Below are positions 1 to 6,732 of a DNA stretch of 23,260 nucleotides, piece after piece. Origin of the DNA: JAGXFP01 sp039714535 (GTDB lineage: Bacteria; Desulfobacterota; Desulfobulbia; Desulfobulbales; JAGXFP01); contig JBDLJC010000054.1 in NCBI GenBank assembly GCA_039714535.1, positions 1 to 23,260 on the forward strand, in the 5' to 3' direction. Under the pieces are notes generated by a model that saw nothing but the letters and a program-made list of their open reading frames with translations, was not told where the DNA came from and did no database searches. The translations under genes were made by a program, and so were the position numbers. How positions within the stretch are numbered: the first letter of the stretch is position 1; each line of letters opens with the position of its first letter.

Positions 1-1
1 T

Positions 2-82
2 AACCGGCAATCTAATATTGACTGGCAGTTTCGTACAGATGATGCTCGTATAAAACTGAAACGGCTATATCCGAAACTTTAA
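2..82 (+). pseudogene. 3' end of an IS630-family transposase gene (cut by window edge)
   Basis: The open frame entering from the left edge encodes 26 residues ending DARIKLKRLYPKL and stops with TAA at 80-82. The pattern W-x-F-x-T-x-DARIKLKRLYP is what I know from the extreme C-terminus of IS630/Tc1-mariner type DDE transposases. Only the tail is visible, so neither the catalytic DDE residues nor the state of the rest of the gene can be judged. It could be an intact gene continuing outside the window. I could not identify the matching terminal inverted repeat in the AT-rich sequence that follows. Family assignment is by motif memory only. Confidence 0.6.
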
Positions 83-136
83 ATTTTATGATGTACTAGC
101 AATGTTTTCCGAATCTGTTTTGAGATTTTTCTCTCA

Positions 137-289
137 ATGACTTCCGCACTTGTCGGCGTATCTCTAACTCAAGAAAAATTAGATCTAACGCATTGGATAT
201 TTTTAATAGTTGTAGCGATTGCAGCGATCGTGTTTTGTGTTTTAGCAATTATTCACTATAGTAAAGCCAAGGCAGAATGTGAAAGCTAA
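137..289 (+). CDS. Possible small single-pass membrane protein or gene remnant
   Basis: A 50-codon frame from ATG 137 to TAA 287-289 encodes a polar N-terminal stretch (to about residue 19), one strongly hydrophobic segment (about residues 20-39) and a basic tail (HYSKAKAECES). This is a plausible single transmembrane helix with a cytoplasmic C-terminus. There is no good Shine-Dalgarno sequence before the ATG. The frame stays open upstream to about position 92, and the added residues (FEIFLS next to MTSALVG) also read as protein-like, so this may be the C-terminal remnant of a longer membrane protein interrupted by the neighbouring transposon. I do not recognise a family. Confidence 0.3.
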   Translation: MTSALVGVSLTQEKLDLTHWIFLIVVAIAAIVFCVLAIIHYSKAKAECES

Positions 290-567
290 ACTCAACAACT
301 GATTTCCCTCGTAATTTAAAGATGACGTATACCGTATGTGTACCCTACAGGACTTAACGCTTAATACTGCTGGCTAGGAGCGGGTTCGACTCCCGCGTTC
401 AAAAAAGATTTATAATGGCTATCAAGGTAATACTGGTCCCATATTTAATCTTCCTTCTCTACATCATAAGAAAAGAGGTGCCTCAAATTTGAGGGTTTAC
501 AATTTAATTCAGAGTCAATTCAGATTGTGTTCTACTCAAAAACTGTATCAGACGATGAGTTCTACAG
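290..567. other. AT-rich gene-poor stretch between transposase remnant and birA
   Basis: No convincing gene. It contains a tRNA T-arm-like hairpin (380-396), a 25-codon ORF at 415-492 without a ribosome binding site, a 14-bp perfect palindrome CCTCAAATTTGAGG (481-494) and the likely birA terminator (541-569). Base composition is clearly more AT-rich than the genes to the right, which fits foreign or decaying DNA next to a transposon. Confidence 0.5.
380..396 (+). other. tRNA T-arm-like fragment (possible att-site remnant)
   Basis: GCGGG, loop TTCGACT, CCCGC is a perfect 5-bp T-stem with a canonical 7-base TTCRA-type T-loop. No matching acceptor stem, anticodon arm or CCA follows (the next bases are GTTCAAAAAAG), so it is not a working tRNA. 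Such 3' tRNA or tmRNA fragments are commonly left by integrases that target tRNA genes. Beside a transposase tail in AT-rich DNA, that is the reading I favour, but chance similarity cannot be excluded. Confidence 0.35.
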
Positions 568-569
568 TT
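541..569 (-). terminator. Weak intrinsic terminator of surE-birA
   Basis: Read on the minus strand, AACTGTA and TACAGTT pair as a 7-bp stem with a 15-base loop, then three more T residues give a run of five. The stem starts inside the birA stop codon. It is AT-rich and therefore weak, but it is the only hairpin plus T-run after this gene pair. Confidence 0.4.
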
Positions 570-1365
570 AACCAACCTTAGCCAGATTTATATCCCCCGA
601 TAACACCTCATGAATTCGGCCCAACCGATCCTTGATCAATAGTTGGCCATTGTCATCCGGGCCTAAAGAAACGCCCCGCACGAGCTCACCGCTCTGGGCA
701 ACCCAGGCAAGTTCCTGACCAAGGGTGGCGTCACGCTGTCGCCATTCGTTAAGAATATCTGCAAAACCATCTCGTTCGAAGCGGCCTACCATTTTTTTCA
801 CCTCTGTAACGATAGATGTCAGCAGTTCACTGCGGCGATATTCATTGCCGGTATGGATGAGCAGAGAGGTCGCTTTATCCTGCAAGTCAGCGGGGAAGGC
901 GGTTGTCGGCGAATTGACATTGAGGCCGATGCCGAGCACCACGGCAGTCCGGTGGCCATGGCCATTAACCGTTTCAGCAAGAATTCCGCCCAGTTTGCGG
1001 CCATCGAGCAGTAGATCATTGGGCCATTTGATCATCAGGGCAAGGTTGGTGATTTTCTCGACGGCCAGGCAAACCGCCAAACCGGCCGTCAGGGTGATTT
1101 TCGGCAGGTCTTCAGGAGCGAGATCCGGTCGCAGGATTATCGAAAAATAGAGGCCGGTTCCGGGCGGGGACTGCCAACTCTTGCCAAGTCGGCCGCGCCC
1201 CTCGCTTTGGCTCTCTGCCGCTACCACGGTATAGGCTGGCGAGCCGTCCTTGGCCAGATCAATGGCCACCGTATTGGTTGAACCGGTCCCAGCCAACAAG
1301 TGGACGGGGATATCCGCCAAAACACCATGCTCGCCCATCTGTTGCCAGGCCGGGTCTTCAATCAT
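568..1365 (-). CDS. birA: Biotin--[acetyl-CoA-carboxylase] ligase, no DNA-binding domain
   Basis: Activates biotin with ATP to biotinyl-AMP and transfers it to the lysine of biotin carboxyl carrier proteins in the cytoplasm. The 265-residue protein carries the biotin-protein-ligase core: GRGRLG at residues 56-61 (biotinyl-AMP binding loop), KWPNDLLL at 113-120 and RKLGGIL around 123-129, followed by GIGLNVN, then a short C-terminal beta domain. The N-terminal winged helix of E. coli BirA (about 320 residues) is absent, so this is a monofunctional ligase that should not repress biotin genes. Its ATG overlaps the surE stop in an ATGA arrangement (1362-1365), so the two genes are probably translationally coupled. 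A terminator-like hairpin begins at its stop codon. Confidence 0.95.
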   Translation of the reverse strand: MIEDPAWQQMGEHGVLADIPVHLLAGTGSTNTVAIDLAKDGSPAYTVVAAESQSEGRGRLGKSWQSPPGTGLYFSIILRPDLAPEDLPKITLTAGLAVCLAVEKITNLALMIKWPNDLLLDGRKLGGILAETVNGHGHRTAVVLGIGLNVNSPTTAFPADLQDKATSLLIHTGNEYRRSELLTSIVTEVKKMVGRFERDGFADILNEWRQRDATLGQELAWVAQSGELVRGVSLGPDDNGQLLIKDRLGRIHEVLSGDINLAKVG

Positions 1366-2150
1366 TTTTCTGCCTCATCATTTCTGAGGGGATCGGCCCA
1401 GCCTTTCGAGAGGTAATCGAGAGCGCCGTAATTGGTCCGGTCCAGATGGAGGGGGGTGATGGAGATGTAGCCCTCCTTGACCGCCTGGGCATCGGTGTTT
1501 TCGCCTTCATCCCAGACCGGAGTGCCGCCGCCGATCCAGTAATGACCCTGGCCCCAAGGATCATTGGTTTCCTTGATAGCATCCTCGTACTTGCGTCGCC
1601 CCTGCCGGGTAAACTTTATGCCGGTTATTGCCGAGGCCTCGCCGGGGGGCACATTGACATTCAGCAGGGTATCCGGCGGCAGCCCCTGGTTCAGGATCAT
1701 TCGGGCCAAGCGAGCTCCAAATTGAGCAGCCAGATTGTAATTGCAAGGCTCTTCGCAGACCAGCGAAACAGCGAAAGAGGGGATGCCCAGCATCGTTCCC
1801 TCGGTGGCGGCGGAGACCGTGCCGGAATAACTGACATCGTCACAGAGGTTCGGGCCGGGGTTGATCCCCGAAACCACCAGATCCGGCATTCTCGCCAGGA
1901 CTTTACCGACCGCCAGGGTTACGCAATCAGTCGGAGTGCCGTCTACTGAATAGCGGTCAACAGCAAGTTCTTTGACCCGCAAAGGTCGTTGCATGGTCAG
2001 GGAATGACTGGCCGCGCTGTTGTCCCGATCCGGAGCGACTACCACCACCCGGCCAACCTCTTGCAGCGCTACGGCCAACGCCTTCAGGGCCGGCGCATAA
2101 ACACCGTCGTCGTTGGTTACCAGGATAAGGGCGCTGTTTGCCATTTTCAT
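1362..2150 (-). CDS. surE: 5'/3'-nucleotidase SurE
   Basis: Metal-dependent nucleoside monophosphate phosphatase, cytoplasmic, associated with nucleotide salvage and stationary-phase survival. The signature appears at the N-terminus: LVTNDDG, with the metal-binding Asp pair at residues 14-15, then DRDNSAASHSLT (41-52) and SGINPGPNLCDDVSYSGTVS (94-113). Length (262) is normal for the family. Two candidate starts exist: ATG at 2150, and ATG at 2144 giving MANSALILVTNDDG. A GGAG lies only 2 bases before the first but 8 bases before the second, so 2144 is the better-supported start and the mature frame is probably 260 residues. First gene of the surE-birA pair, divergent from the tautomerase and ligA. 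Confidence 0.95.
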   Translation of the reverse strand: MKMANSALILVTNDDGVYAPALKALAVALQEVGRVVVVAPDRDNSAASHSLTMQRPLRVKELAVDRYSVDGTPTDCVTLAVGKVLARMPDLVVSGINPGPNLCDDVSYSGTVSAATEGTMLGIPSFAVSLVCEEPCNYNLAAQFGARLARMILNQGLPPDTLLNVNVPPGEASAITGIKFTRQGRRKYEDAIKETNDPWGQGHYWIGGGTPVWDEGENTDAQAVKEGYISITPLHLDRTNYGALDYLSKGWADPLRNDEAEK

Positions 2151-2285
2151 GTCTCCATAAGCGGAAAATTAATTATCGTGAACCTTGGCTGAATATAGCT
2201 CCTTTTCGTCGTATTTACTAATTTTTCGGCTATATTAGAGCCATCTCATTTGTTAAATAGCAAAATAATTATCAAGGGAAACATC

Positions 2286-2471
2286 ATGCCATATGTCAAC
2301 ATCAGGGTAGCAGGGAAGCTGGATACCAAGCAAAAAGAGGAAATCTGTCAGGGGGTGACCGAGGTCATCGCTAAAGTTGCCAACAAACCGCCGGAATCGA
2401 TCCTGATCTTTATCGATGAATGCGAGCGGGAAAATATCGCCTCCGGCGGTGTCCTGCTCTCAAGCAAATAA
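2286..2471 (+). CDS. 4-oxalocrotonate tautomerase family protein
   Basis: A 61-residue protein beginning MPYVNIRVAGKLD. After removal of the initiator Met, the exposed Pro is the catalytic base that defines the tautomerase superfamily, and the 60-residue mature length matches the 4-OT subgroup. The segment ending PPESILIFIDECERENIASGG matches the conserved second half of the fold (the usual pattern is P-x-x-I-x-V-x-I-x-E, with an xxW-like site). The substrate is unknown; many 4-OT homologues have no known aromatic-degradation role and nothing nearby suggests one. ATG 2286 is preceded by AAGGGA about 6 bases upstream, a good ribosome binding site, and only this start puts Pro at position 2. 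It lies 14 bp before ligA. Confidence 0.88.
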   Translation: MPYVNIRVAGKLDTKQKEEICQGVTEVIAKVANKPPESILIFIDECERENIASGGVLLSSK

Positions 2472-2485
2472 AAGCCGTCTTTAAG

Positions 2486-4495
2486 ATGGAAGAATTTGCG
2501 ATAGCCCAAAAACGGTTGGCAGCACTGCGGCGCCAGATAAATCGCCATGCCTATTTCTATTATGTGCTGGACGATCCGCAGATCTCCGATGGCGAATATG
2601 ACCAGCTGTTTCAGGAACTCCTGGCTCTGGAAGAAAAATTTCCGGAGCTAGTCGCCGAAGATTCCCCGAGTCTGCGGGTCGGTGGTGGGGTGCAGGCCGG
2701 ATTCGACACCGCCCAGCACCGGATCCCGATGCTCAGTCTAGGTAATGCCTTCAGCGATCAGGACCTGCGTGATTTTGAAAAACGGCTCTGCCGCTTTCTC
2801 AAGACGGATCTCCAGATGAGCTACATGGCGGAACCCAAGTTGGATGGGCTGGCCGTGGAACTGGTCTATGAAGATGGGCTGTTGACCACCGGTTCAACCA
2901 GGGGTGATGGCCGCACCGGCGAAAACATCACCACTAACCTGAAGACCATTCCAACTATTCCCCTCCGGATCTTAAGCAGCAAAATCCCGGCCAGGTTGGA
3001 GGTTCGGGGGGAGGTCTTTATTGGTCTTGATGGCTTTAGGGCTTTGAATGACCAGCGTCTGCGGAGTGGTGAAAATATCTTTGCCAATCCCCGGAACGCC
3101 GCCGCCGGTTCCCTGCGGCAACTGGACTCAAAAATCACCGCAGCCCGGCCCCTGGATTTTTACGCCTATGGGGTCAGCGATCCCTTGGCGCTATATGTAG
3201 AGAACCATGACCAGGTTCTTGAATTTCTGGCGGAAAACGGCTTTAAGATCAATGGGTTGACCAAAGTATGTCCTGACATTCAGACCGTGATCGATCACTT
3301 TGCTTTTTTGGCCGAACAAAGGCATAACCTCGAATATGAAATCGATGGGATGGTGGTTAAGGTCAACTCCCTCGACCTGCAACAACGTCTCGGCAACAAG
3401 GCCAGGAGCCCCCGCTGGGCCACCGCCTGTAAATTTCCCGCCACCCAAGCCACCACCAGCCTGATCGGCGTGGAGTTTCAGGTTGGCCGCACCGGGGCGG
3501 TAACGCCGGTGGCTCTGCTCGAATCGGTTAACGTCGGCGGCGTTATGGTCAGCCGGGCCACGCTGCACAACGAAGATGAGATAAGTCGTAAAGATCTGCG
3601 GATCAACGATAAGGTTCTGGTCCAACGGGCCGGCGACGTTATTCCGGAAGTGGTGAAGCCGATCAAAGAACAACGGGCTGGTAGCGAGTTAACGATTAAG
3701 ATGCCGAGCCATTGCCCGGAATGCGGCAAGGAACTGGTTCGGAAGGCCGGTGAAGCGGCGCTCCGTTGTCTGAATATCCACTGCCCGGCCCAAAAGATGC
3801 GAGCCCTGATCCATTTTGGAGGTAAATCAGGGCTTGACCTTGAGGGGTTTGGGGCCAAGGCCATGGAGCAGCTTTATGAGGGCGGCTTGATCAGGGATAT
3901 CCCTGACCTTTACTCCCTGCAGCCGGCAGAGTTGGCGGGGTTACCAGGTTGGGGAGAAAAAAAGGCCAGGAATGCGCTAACCTCGCTGCATAAAAGCAAG
4001 AATCCGACCTTGGCCCGATTCATTACGGCCTTGGGGGTTAGACATGTTGGCGAAGGGGTGGCCCAGCTCTTGGAAGATAATTTCGGTGGGCTGGAGCGAT
4101 TGGTAAAAGCGACCCGGGACGAACTAGAGGAAATCGAAGGGGTCGGACCCCGGGTGGCCGCCAGTCTGGTGGATTTCTTCGGCAACGAACACAATCTCCA
4201 GATATTGGCCCAACTCAAGGATTCCGGCTTAGAGATAAAAGCTCAGGCGGCTGCTGCAACCAGCCTACCTCTAACCGGTAGGGTTTTCCTGTTTACCGGC
4301 ACTCTTAAATCGCTATCACGCAGTGAGGCAAAAAGCCGGGTGAAAGGCTTGGGTGGTCAGGTTGCTTCAGGGCTAAGTCGTAAGGTGACCCACGTGGTAG
4401 CCGGTGAAAAAGCAGGGGGCAAGCTTGCCAAGGCGCAGGATTTAGATCTTGCAATTATCAGTGAAGAAGATTTTAAAGTGATGATTGAAATTTAA
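2486..4495 (+). CDS. ligA: NAD-dependent DNA ligase LigA
   Basis: Seals single-strand nicks during replication and repair using NAD+. From ATG 2486 the protein is 669 residues, almost exactly the E. coli length. Domain order is complete: Ia region YYVLDDPQISDGEYD (25-39, NMN binding), adenylation domain with KLDG (nucleotidyl Lys118), EYEIDGMVVKVN (283-294), OB fold, Cys4 zinc finger (C410, C413, C428, C433), helix-hairpin-helix region with GVGPRVAASL, and a C-terminal BRCT domain (from about residue 600, LTGRVFLFTGTL). The frame is open further upstream to 2420, but those 22 codons overlap the tautomerase gene and do not look like ligase sequence, so I start at MEEFAIAQ. There is no clear Shine-Dalgarno, which suggests coupling to the upstream gene. 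Confidence 0.98.
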   Translation: MEEFAIAQKRLAALRRQINRHAYFYYVLDDPQISDGEYDQLFQELLALEEKFPELVAEDSPSLRVGGGVQAGFDTAQHRIPMLSLGNAFSDQDLRDFEKRLCRFLKTDLQMSYMAEPKLDGLAVELVYEDGLLTTGSTRGDGRTGENITTNLKTIPTIPLRILSSKIPARLEVRGEVFIGLDGFRALNDQRLRSGENIFANPRNAAAGSLRQLDSKITAARPLDFYAYGVSDPLALYVENHDQVLEFLAENGFKINGLTKVCPDIQTVIDHFAFLAEQRHNLEYEIDGMVVKVNSLDLQQRLGNKARSPRWATACKFPATQATTSLIGVEFQVGRTGAVTPVALLESVNVGGVMVSRATLHNEDEISRKDLRINDKVLVQRAGDVIPEVVKPIKEQRAGSELTIKMPSHCPECGKELVRKAGEAALRCLNIHCPAQKMRALIHFGGKSGLDLEGFGAKAMEQLYEGGLIRDIPDLYSLQPAELAGLPGWGEKKARNALTSLHKSKNPTLARFITALGVRHVGEGVAQLLEDNFGGLERLVKATRDELEEIEGVGPRVAASLVDFFGNEHNLQILAQLKDSGLEIKAQAAAATSLPLTGRVFLFTGTLKSLSRSEAKSRVKGLGGQVASGLSRKVTHVVAGEKAGGKLAKAQDLDLAIISEEDFKVMIEI

Positions 4496-4516
4496 AAAGC
4501 AGATGTTCTTTTATAT

Positions 4517-4813
4517 ATGGTGAAGAGGATGATGGCAGTTAAAAGAGCTAAAATCATTGTGACCGGCACGGTTCAGGGTGTTTTCTTTAGGGACTACGCT
4601 AAAGCTGAAGCATTAAAGTTGGGGCTGTCCGGTTGGGTCAAGAATCTGAAAAATGGAAAATCCGTAGAGACCGTGATCGAAGGCGACTATAAGGAAGTTG
4701 TCCTGATGATCAAATGGCTGAAGAAAGGGTCGCCTGGTTCAGTCGTAACCGGTATTGAGATTAAGGAAGAGCGCCCCACCGGTGACACCGCCGCGTTTAA
4801 CATCCGCTTCTAA
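4517..4813 (+). CDS. acyP: Acylphosphatase
   Basis: Hydrolyses the acyl-phosphate bond of small metabolites such as carbamoyl or acetyl phosphate. The family signature is clear: GTVQGVFFRDY (residues 17-27, phosphate-binding loop with catalytic Arg25) and GWVKNLKNGKSVE (39-51, with catalytic Asn43). About 90 residues is normal for the family. The start is uncertain: ATG 4517 has no Shine-Dalgarno, while ATG 4529 or 4532 follows GAAGAGG very closely; MAVKRAKIIVTG from 4532 would fit family length best. It lies 21 bp after ligA and 13 bp before the zinc-ribbon gene, within one apparent plus-strand transcription unit. Confidence 0.93.
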   Translation: MVKRMMAVKRAKIIVTGTVQGVFFRDYAKAEALKLGLSGWVKNLKNGKSVETVIEGDYKEVVLMIKWLKKGSPGSVVTGIEIKEERPTGDTAAFNIRF

Positions 4814-4826
4814 ATCTGGTTAATTA

Positions 4827-5093
4827 GTGCAACAGCTAGCAAAAAGTCATAAAGGCGTATCTTCTCACGCCAAGACCGCCAAAATTTCCTGCCCGGTTTG
4901 CGGTAACGATGAAGATTTTCTGGAGGTAGCCAATGGCGTTATTCTTACCAGCCGTTATCTCCAAAACGAAGACGGCAGCTTTACCCTGGATGGCGACGAG
5001 TCCGATATCATGGGTGAGGTGAAATTCTTCTGCGGTGATTGCGACGCCGATCTGGCCGCGTATCAGCAACATTTTCTGGACATGCTCTTTTGA
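4827..5093 (+). CDS. Small zinc-ribbon protein of unknown function
   Basis: An 88-residue protein with two CxxC-type knuckles: CPVC at residues 22-25 and CGDC at 69-72, about 43 residues apart, consistent with a single Cys4 zinc ribbon. Between them is an acidic segment (NEDGSFTLDGDESD). The C-terminus AAYQQHFLDMLF is hydrophobic and aromatic and could be an interaction tail. Translation must start at GTG 4827 or later, because an in-frame TAG sits immediately upstream (4824-4826). No strong Shine-Dalgarno is present. Its TGA (5091-5093) overlaps the ATG of the ATP-grasp gene by one base, which strongly suggests co-expression and a shared task. No signal peptide or membrane segment. I do not recognise a named family. 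Confidence 0.75.
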   Translation: MQQLAKSHKGVSSHAKTAKISCPVCGNDEDFLEVANGVILTSRYLQNEDGSFTLDGDESDIMGEVKFFCGDCDADLAAYQQHFLDMLF

Positions 5094-5881
5094 TGACCAG
5101 GCTACCTGAAAAGACTCCCTCTCAATTCCGGTTGATCCCTGATAACGCCACCTTACGGACCAATTTTAACTCGTTGAAGGCGGGTGACGTTTTTATTGGC
5201 CGCCTCCGCCTGAAGAGTACAGAAGAAAATCTGGTTATTGATCTGCTTGAACGTGGGGTGAAGCTGTTCCCGCCCGGTTTGGCCCAACTAAGCTGCCGCT
5301 CCAAAGTCTTACAGGTCCGAATGTTCTCGGAGTATATGGCGCCAAACACCTGGGCCATTCACGATCTCCATGACCTGATGGAGTCGATAAATGAATATCA
5401 TAGACTTGGGCTAGGCCAGGTGGTCACCAAAAAAGACCGGGCCAATGGCGGGATGGGCATAAATCTCTGGTCATCGGTAGAGGAAGTATTCAACCAAGCA
5501 TCTTGCGGCGCCATGGCCTTCCCGTTTGTTCTCCAACCATTTTGCCAGAATTGCCGTGATATTCGGGTTGTCAGCCTTGGTGATTATCTGGAGGCCTACT
5601 GGCGGGACAATCCCAATAATTTCCGTAACAATCTGCATTGCGGTGGTAGCAATGAATCGGCCACATTAACCACGGCACAACAGAACTTATGCCGGGAGGT
5701 TATGGAGCGGGGAAAATACCCGTATGCCCATATCGACCTGATGGTTTCGGCGGATGGGGCAACCTATCTGGCGGAGATAAATCTTCGGGGGGGGATCAAG
5801 GGGGCCAGGATCGGGCCGAGCGAATATCGGCAGAAAATAACTGCTATTCACCAACGCTACCGCCTTGAGCATGGTCTATAG
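5093..5881 (+). CDS. RimK-like ATP-grasp enzyme, substrate unknown
   Basis: 262 residues from ATG 5093, chosen because it forms a TGATG overlap with the upstream stop; upstream codons of the open frame lie inside the preceding gene. ATP-grasp features are visible in order: an N-terminal segment ending LSCRSKVLQVRMF (about 67-79), the glycine-rich ATP loop KKDRANGGMGI (113-123), RDIRVVSLGDYLEAYWR (155-171) as the central strand pair, FRNNLHCGG (177-185), and YAHIDLMVSADGATYLAEIN (211-230), where E228 and N230 are the expected Mg/ATP ligands. The layout matches RimK-type ligases, which join a carboxylate to an amine using ATP. Family membership is fairly secure, but the substrate is not. A CQNC motif (151-154) sits before the RDIRV strand and is unusual. 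A protein or peptide substrate is possible given the adjacent zinc-ribbon protein. Confidence 0.75.
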   Translation: MTRLPEKTPSQFRLIPDNATLRTNFNSLKAGDVFIGRLRLKSTEENLVIDLLERGVKLFPPGLAQLSCRSKVLQVRMFSEYMAPNTWAIHDLHDLMESINEYHRLGLGQVVTKKDRANGGMGINLWSSVEEVFNQASCGAMAFPFVLQPFCQNCRDIRVVSLGDYLEAYWRDNPNNFRNNLHCGGSNESATLTTAQQNLCREVMERGKYPYAHIDLMVSADGATYLAEINLRGGIKGARIGPSEYRQKITAIHQRYRLEHGL

Positions 5882-6022
5882 GGCGGGCCAGCCAATTTCT
5901 GTAGTATCAATTCTCGTTAGTGCCAACAATCAAAAATTATTGTTCGTAAACCTCTTTGGCTGCGAGGTAAAAACGTCACCGGACTTCATGGCCCTGGTAT
6001 CCCGCTGTAAAAGGACAAAAAA

Positions 6023-6055
6023 AAGGAAGAAGGTTAAAAAAAAACCTTCTTCCTT
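6023..6055 (-). terminator. Intrinsic terminator of dsrC
   Basis: A perfect 13-bp inverted repeat (AAGGAAGAAGGTT, 6023-6035, with its complement at 6043-6055) surrounds a 7-base loop. Read on the minus strand, the stem is followed by an unbroken T-run (complement of 6017-6024), the classic layout for terminating the minus-strand dsrC 29 bases upstream. On the plus strand no T-run follows, so it should not act efficiently on the convergent ATP-grasp operon. Confidence 0.88.
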
Positions 6056-6083
6056 GGTCAAGCAAACTAAAAAAGATGCAGGA

Positions 6084-6404
6084 TTAGACGCAACCGGTAG
6101 GTTTCGGCAGTCCGGCCATCTTGCAGGCCCCTTTACCAGGTCCTGACGGGAACAACTCGTAGATTCTTTTGAGCGGGAAGCCAGTGGTTTTGGAAAGAAT
6201 CCGTACCATGGGAGCGATACCATTCTTCTTGTAGTATTCCTGAAGGGTACTGATAACCTTATTGTGCTCATCGGTCATCTCGCTGATACCTTCAACAGCC
6301 TTTACGTAGTCAATCCAATGCTCATTCCACTCATCCATTCCCTTGGTCAAGAAGCCATCTTCATCCACGGTAAAGGAACTTCCGTTGTGTTCAATAGTAG
6401 GCAT
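6084..6404 (-). CDS. dsrC: DsrC, sulfur-carrier protein of dissimilatory sulfite reduction
   Basis: Small cytoplasmic protein that takes sulfur from sulfite at DsrAB as a trisulfide bridging its two C-terminal cysteines and passes it on to DsrMKJOP. The 106-residue sequence ends GACKMAGLPKPTGCV, with C94 and the penultimate C105 spaced 11 apart. Both redox cysteines of true DsrC are therefore present, whereas TusE-like paralogues keep only the last. The flexible-arm PKPTGCV and the core IDYVKAVEGISEMTDEH fit the family. Translation start is well supported by AAGGAGGAG about 6 bases upstream. It stands alone on the minus strand with its own consensus-like promoter (6473-6501) and terminator (6023-6055), consistent with the high independent expression known for dsrC in sulfate reducers; dsrAB are not in this window. 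Confidence 0.96.
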   Translation of the reverse strand: MPTIEHNGSSFTVDEDGFLTKGMDEWNEHWIDYVKAVEGISEMTDEHNKVISTLQEYYKKNGIAPMVRILSKTTGFPLKRIYELFPSGPGKGACKMAGLPKPTGCV

Positions 6405-6421
6405 GATTCTCCTCCTTATTT

Positions 6422-6435
6422 AATAAAGCTTTATT
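6422..6435. repeat. Perfect 14-bp palindrome in the dsrC leader
   Basis: AATAAAGCTTTATT reads the same on both strands. It falls in the predicted 5' untranslated region of dsrC, between the promoter and the AAGGAGGAG ribosome binding site. It could be an operator or an mRNA 5' hairpin. Being AT-rich and short, it could also be chance. Confidence 0.4.
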
Positions 6436-6472
6436 GATTACTTTTTTGGTTTATCCACTTTGAAAGTCTACT

Positions 6473-6501
6473 TAAATACTATATGGGTTTTGCTTTGTCA
6501 A
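6473..6501 (-). promoter_or_regulatory. Sigma-70 type promoter of dsrC
   Basis: On the minus strand TTGACA (6496-6501) is a perfect -35 box, separated by exactly 17 bp from TATTTA (6473-6478). Transcription should start near 6466, giving a leader of about 60 bases before the dsrC ATG. Confidence 0.8.
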
Positions 6502-6515
6502 GAAGTCAAAACATC

Positions 6516-6570
6516 AAAAACCGCCGCTGCTATTTAATGGTTTAGTTTAGTCCTTATTTGGGCGGTTTTT
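6516..6570. repeat. 10-bp inverted repeat with 35-base loop, terminator-like
   Basis: AAAAACCGCC (6516-6525) and GGCGGTTTTT (6561-6570) are exact complements. GC-rich half-arms with flanking A and T runs give a terminator look in both directions, but the loop is long. It lies between the dsrC promoter and the degraded glycosyltransferase, so it may be a relic terminator of a lost gene. Confidence 0.4.
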
Positions 6571-6732
6571 TCGCCTGGCAGGGTGTTTTAGTGGTTTTTT
6601 TGAGTGCCTCAAGGCTATAAAAGGTATCCCTCCAGGTAATGCCTCCTCGGGAGAGCGTCTAAATGGTAGAGATGCTATCGCAGCTTGTCCATTTACACAC
6701 AAACCTTACAAAGTTGCACTTACGAGTTGAAT

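Noticed and set aside
380..396. Complete tRNA or tmRNA gene at the left edge
   Set aside because: Only the T-arm is present; acceptor, D and anticodon arms and CCA are missing.
415..492. 25-codon ORF MAIKVILVPYLIF... with a hydrophobic stretch
   Set aside because: Too short, no ribosome binding site, and it ends inside a palindrome in decaying AT-rich DNA.
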